From: Bacillus thuringiensis
GTDB taxonomy: Bacteria > Bacillota > Bacilli > Bacillales > Bacillaceae_G
Assembly: GCF_001182785.1 (NCBI RefSeq)
Contig: NZ_CP012099.1
Coordinates: 1,920,501-1,984,500, forward strand
DNA length: 64,000 bases
Direction: 5' to 3'
Part shown: positions 61,603 to 64,000 of the stretch, piece by piece
Numbering within the stretch: the first letter of the stretch is position 1
How the letters are laid out: each line of letters begins with the position of its first letter
Position numbers and translations under genes: made by a program
Notes under the pieces: model-generated
What the model was told of the DNA's origin: nothing
Seen by the model: only the letters and a program-made list of their open reading frames with translations
Databases searched by the model: none

Positions 61603-62130
61603 ATGGATATCGGACGAGAATATTTACAATGTGCGATTTCGAACTTTAAAGCAACAAAGAAGCAAGGGGAACGGGCACTTTCTCAATTATCATATGAACA
61701 AATACAATGGTCTTCTCATGAAGAAACAAATAGTATAGCGATTATTATAAAGCATCTGCACGGTAATATGCGTTCTAGATGGACGGATTTTTTAACGTCT
61801 GATGGTGAAAAAACCGATCGTAATCGAGATGGTGAATTTGAGGGATGCTATCATTCAAAAGAAGAAGCCCTTATAGCTTGGCAAGAAGGATGGAAATGTG
61901 TTTTTAATACGATGAATACTTTAGCGCCGGAGCACTTAATGAAGACGGTATACATTCGCGGTGAAGCACATACTGTCATGCAATCAATTGAAAGGCAAAT
62001 TTCTCATTATGCATTGCATATTGGTCAGATTATTTACATTGGGAAGATGTTAAAAGAAAATGAGTGGGAATGTTTAAGTATTCCGAGAGGTCAGTCTGCA
62101 CGATATGTAGAGAAAAAACGTTCAATATAA
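61603..62130 (+). CDS. DinB-fold protein (DUF1572-like)
   Basis: A 175-residue four-helix protein. Metal-site histidines are seen in SIAIIIKHLHGNMRSRWTDF and in the final SIERQISHYALHIGQIIYIG, the layout of the DUF1572/DinB group. A longer frame opens at 61498 inside csaA, but ATG 61603 (AGGGGC upstream) is the sensible start. Its last 40 bases overlap the convergent 105-aa gene. Function unknown, possibly a bacillithiol-linked transferase. Confidence 0.85.
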   Translation: MDIGREYLQCAISNFKATKKQGERALSQLSYEQIQWSSHEETNSIAIIIKHLHGNMRSRWTDFLTSDGEKTDRNRDGEFEGCYHSKEEALIAWQEGWKCVFNTMNTLAPEHLMKTVYIRGEAHTVMQSIERQISHYALHIGQIIYIGKMLKENEWECLSIPRGQSARYVEKKRSI

Positions 62131-62408
62131 TAATAAGAAAGAAACCGATAAAAAATGGGAAATAAGAAAATCAGCCAAATAATAGATGGTTCTGTAATCA
62201 TAAGAATGCTGCCAAAAATAAGTCCATACATAATAAGAAAGAAATTGAAAAGTGTATTCACAGGGATAAATCGTGAGATGAACACTTGCTGTCGTTTAAA
62301 ACAATCACTGTGAAATAAATAAAAGCGGAAGTACCATGTGGCGGTAATAAGATCTTTCTTTCTCACAATTCTTTTTTTGCATGTATGACAGATAAATGGT
62401 GGTTGCAT
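62091..62408 (-). CDS. Membrane protein with N-terminal zinc-finger-like motif (105 aa)
   Basis: FICHTCKKRIVRKKDL and FHSDCFKR form a C-x2-C...H-x2-C zinc-binding arrangement in the first 40 residues. Two hydrophobic helices follow. Start 62408 has GGAGCG upstream and lies 4 bases after the stop of the 98-aa gene; 62423 would overlap it. The two are cotranscribed. Its 3' end overlaps the convergent DinB-fold gene. Function unknown. Confidence 0.6.
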   Translation of the reverse strand: MQPPFICHTCKKRIVRKKDLITATWYFRFYLFHSDCFKRQQVFISRFIPVNTLFNFFLIMYGLIFGSILMITEPSIIWLIFLFPIFYRFLSYYYIERFFSTYRAD

Positions 62409-62412
62409 TTCA

Positions 62413-62709
62413 TTACGCTCCATTTTTTATTTTTATAATAATGTGAGACATAAGTAGGTACAACGTGTATGTTCCTATATACGCTCCTGCAATAAGGAAA
62501 AGTGGATTCAGTAAAATCCCATGAATGCTCGTCATGAAAACTAAATCTTGTATTAAAACATCGTATATATTAATGGAAATAATTGTACCGAGTACATACA
62601 GTGCCAAGTACGCAGAAATATGTAGCACAATAGAGACTTTTGGATGCTTAGCGGACAAATAAAAAATGAATGATAGAGCGATTGGTAATATTCCTATTAA
62701 TAGCTTCAA
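62413..62709 (-). CDS. Small membrane protein (98 aa)
   Basis: Three hydrophobic helices (LLIGILPIALSFIFYLSA; IVLHISAYLALYVLGTIISI; LLNPLFLIAGAYIGTYTLYL) end in the basic tail KIKNGA. The start is preceded by GAGGTGAAATGA on the minus strand. It is the first gene of a two-gene operon with the zinc-finger-like protein. No family is recognised. Confidence 0.65.
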   Translation of the reverse strand: MKLLIGILPIALSFIFYLSAKHPKVSIVLHISAYLALYVLGTIISINIYDVLIQDLVFMTSIHGILLNPLFLIAGAYIGTYTLYLLMSHIIIKIKNGA

Positions 62710-62797
62710 TTCATTTCACCTCATTAACAATATAGCCGAAATTTTAACGGTCTATTCTCTAGGGCTTGTACATAACTTGAAATAGAGAGGTGATAGT

Positions 62798-63952
62798 ATG
62801 AATCGGGGCTTTTTTTTTATGAAGTTTACAAGTATGCGTAAGTTAGTTTTATTTGTTATTACTACAGTGCTAGCGACTTTTTTTCTTATTAGTATGATGG
62901 TAACCTCTATGAAAGAGACGAAGTCAACGTATTTATATAATTGGTTAAATGAGTTATCGATGAATGGTTACATGTACGTACTTGGAAAAGAGAATCATTA
63001 TTTTACACAGGAGTATCGAAATTTGAATCAAGATTTTTCAATTTCTTCTTTTCTCTTTTCTATGGCTACAAATATTCGCTTTAATGATGTACGCAGTTTT
63101 GTCGGGAAAGAGCTTCCCGGGTTTGGTAAGTACGATACAGAAATTGTTATTGCGGGTGAGGGGACAAACTATTCTAACTTACCGATAGAATCGAGTGTAC
63201 CTCTTGAAGAAGTAGTGAAAGAACGGACTAGTGGAACTGGACAAGCACCTAAACAAGATACGAATAAAGAGAAAAAACAGCCGTCCCAAACGACCGGGAA
63301 AAGACAAGTTGCGTTTATTTATCATACACATAGCTGGGAATCTTATTTACCTTTACTTAACTTAACGAATGACCCAGATCCGAATAAAGCAACAAGTTCT
63401 GTATCGAATATTTCTATATTAGGAGATCGTTTCCGTGAACAACTAGAAGGTGAAGGAATTGGAGCTACTAACGATAAGAGTGATGTTGGTCAAAAGTTAA
63501 TAAGTAAAGGTTTAAACAGTAATAGTTCGTATAAGATGTCTCGAGAAATTGTGCAGCAAGCTATGGCTGGCAATAAAGATCTTCAATACTTTTTTGATTT
63601 GCATCGTGATAGTGCTCGGAAGAATGTCACGACAAAAACAATTGGAGATAAATCATATGCGAAGCTTGCATTTGTAGTAGGGAAAGGCAACAAAAACTAT
63701 GAAAAAAACTTACAATTAGCAACCGCCTTACATGAGGCGATTAATAAGAAATATCCAGGAGTAAGTCGTGGTGTCATTCAAAAAGGGTTCCAAACAGGAA
63801 ATGGAATATATAATCAAGATTTATCAGGACAAGCGATATTAATTGAAGCTGGCGGTGTAGATAATACAGAGGAAGAACTAAATCGATCAATTGATGCACT
63901 TGCTAAAGCATTTGGTGAATATTTTTGGCAGGCAGAAAAAGTGAATGGATAA
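62798..63952 (+). CDS. spoIIP: Stage II sporulation protein P family (SpoIIP-like peptidoglycan hydrolase)
   Basis: A 384-residue protein. One N-terminal membrane anchor (about residues 15-35) precedes a linker and the SpoIIP catalytic domain with zinc ligands in VAFIYHTHSWESY, DLHRDSAR and LIEAGGVDN. SpoIIP is an amidase and endopeptidase that strips stem peptides from septal peptidoglycan during engulfment. The gene is not beside gpr, where the main spoIIP normally sits, so this is probably a paralogue. GAGAGGTGATAGT precedes the ATG. A run of nine T lies near its start. Confidence 0.88.
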   Translation: MNRGFFFMKFTSMRKLVLFVITTVLATFFLISMMVTSMKETKSTYLYNWLNELSMNGYMYVLGKENHYFTQEYRNLNQDFSISSFLFSMATNIRFNDVRSFVGKELPGFGKYDTEIVIAGEGTNYSNLPIESSVPLEEVVKERTSGTGQAPKQDTNKEKKQPSQTTGKRQVAFIYHTHSWESYLPLLNLTNDPDPNKATSSVSNISILGDRFREQLEGEGIGATNDKSDVGQKLISKGLNSNSSYKMSREIVQQAMAGNKDLQYFFDLHRDSARKNVTTKTIGDKSYAKLAFVVGKGNKNYEKNLQLATALHEAINKKYPGVSRGVIQKGFQTGNGIYNQDLSGQAILIEAGGVDNTEEELNRSIDALAKAFGEYFWQAEKVNG

Positions 63953-64000
63953 AGTGAAACTTGAATTAGCCAGGGTATCTATCGATAATTATTAGCTCAC

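Overview
This is a stretch of chromosome from a low-GC, spore-forming Firmicute, almost certainly a member of the Bacillus cereus group (cereus, thuringiensis or anthracis type). The evidence is the Dlp-2 type Dps, a fosB gene, an exsB-like repeat protein gene divergent from cotH, two YjcZ-type micro-proteins, a SpoIIP-type protein, purine-rich Shine-Dalgarno sequences throughout, and a 156-bp element with TTTAT ends that matches the description of the group-specific bcr1 repeat. There are no rRNA or tRNA genes, no CRISPR array and no prophage. Most genes stand alone or in pairs, separated by strong intrinsic terminators, many of them shared by convergent genes.

Layout. 1-8.3 kb: the end of an MFS transporter, a LysE-type exporter divergent from a MocR regulator, a patatin-like lipase, a YjcZ micro-protein, a YwqG-type protein, a secreted transglutaminase-like protein, a Nudix hydrolase and nadE. 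8.5-17.6 kb: a BceB-type permease with no ATPase partner, an AbrB-like regulator, an intracellular subtilisin, an ArsR-like regulator divergent from an aldo/keto reductase-MFS pair across a 42-bp perfect palindrome, a DinB-fold protein and a second-type RsgA GTPase. 17.8-28.1 kb: a chemoreceptor, a YkvI-type membrane protein, Dlp-2, an alpha/beta hydrolase, a luciferase-like monooxygenase, a flavin amine oxidase and a GNAT acetyltransferase.

28.1-32.3 kb is the mobile segment. An IS3-family (IS150-like) element sits inside the loop of the terminator shared by the GNAT gene and an aldo/keto reductase gene. A second element of IS200/IS605 type carries only tnpB. Its protein lacks a zinc ribbon and has Gly where the usual RuvC-II Glu is expected, and a hairpin end could form the 3' part of a guide RNA.

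32.3-38.8 kb has a metal-homeostasis flavour: a COG0523 GTPase, and a zinc-binding lipoprotein gene behind a convincing Zur operator. An old-yellow-enzyme reductase and an O6-alkylguanine methyltransferase follow. 38.9-44.1 kb: an OppA-type lipoprotein; fosB, whose 3' end has been extended by insertion of a degenerate bcr1-like repeat; a phosphatase; and the spore pair exsB-cotH (threonine/lysine/cysteine-rich repeat substrate next to its likely kinase). 44.2-55.9 kb: a Nudix hydrolase, DedA, a SpoVB-like flippase, bcr1, CorA, a permease-TIGR03943 pair, a thioesterase, a cardiolipin synthase, a coat-F-like protein, a small lipoprotein and a CNNM/CorC-type protein. 56-64 kb: a permease-like protein, a TetR-HXXEE pair, a CBS-domain gene behind two CodY-like boxes, brnQ with an unusual leader hairpin, csaA, and a SpoIIP paralogue.

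The most interesting points are the TnpB locus, the exsB-cotH unit, the IS inserted precisely into a terminator loop, the repeat-extended fosB, the brnQ leader that may bridge a distant Shine-Dalgarno to the start codon, and the paired CodY-like sites. All functional calls come from reading the sequence; no database search was run.
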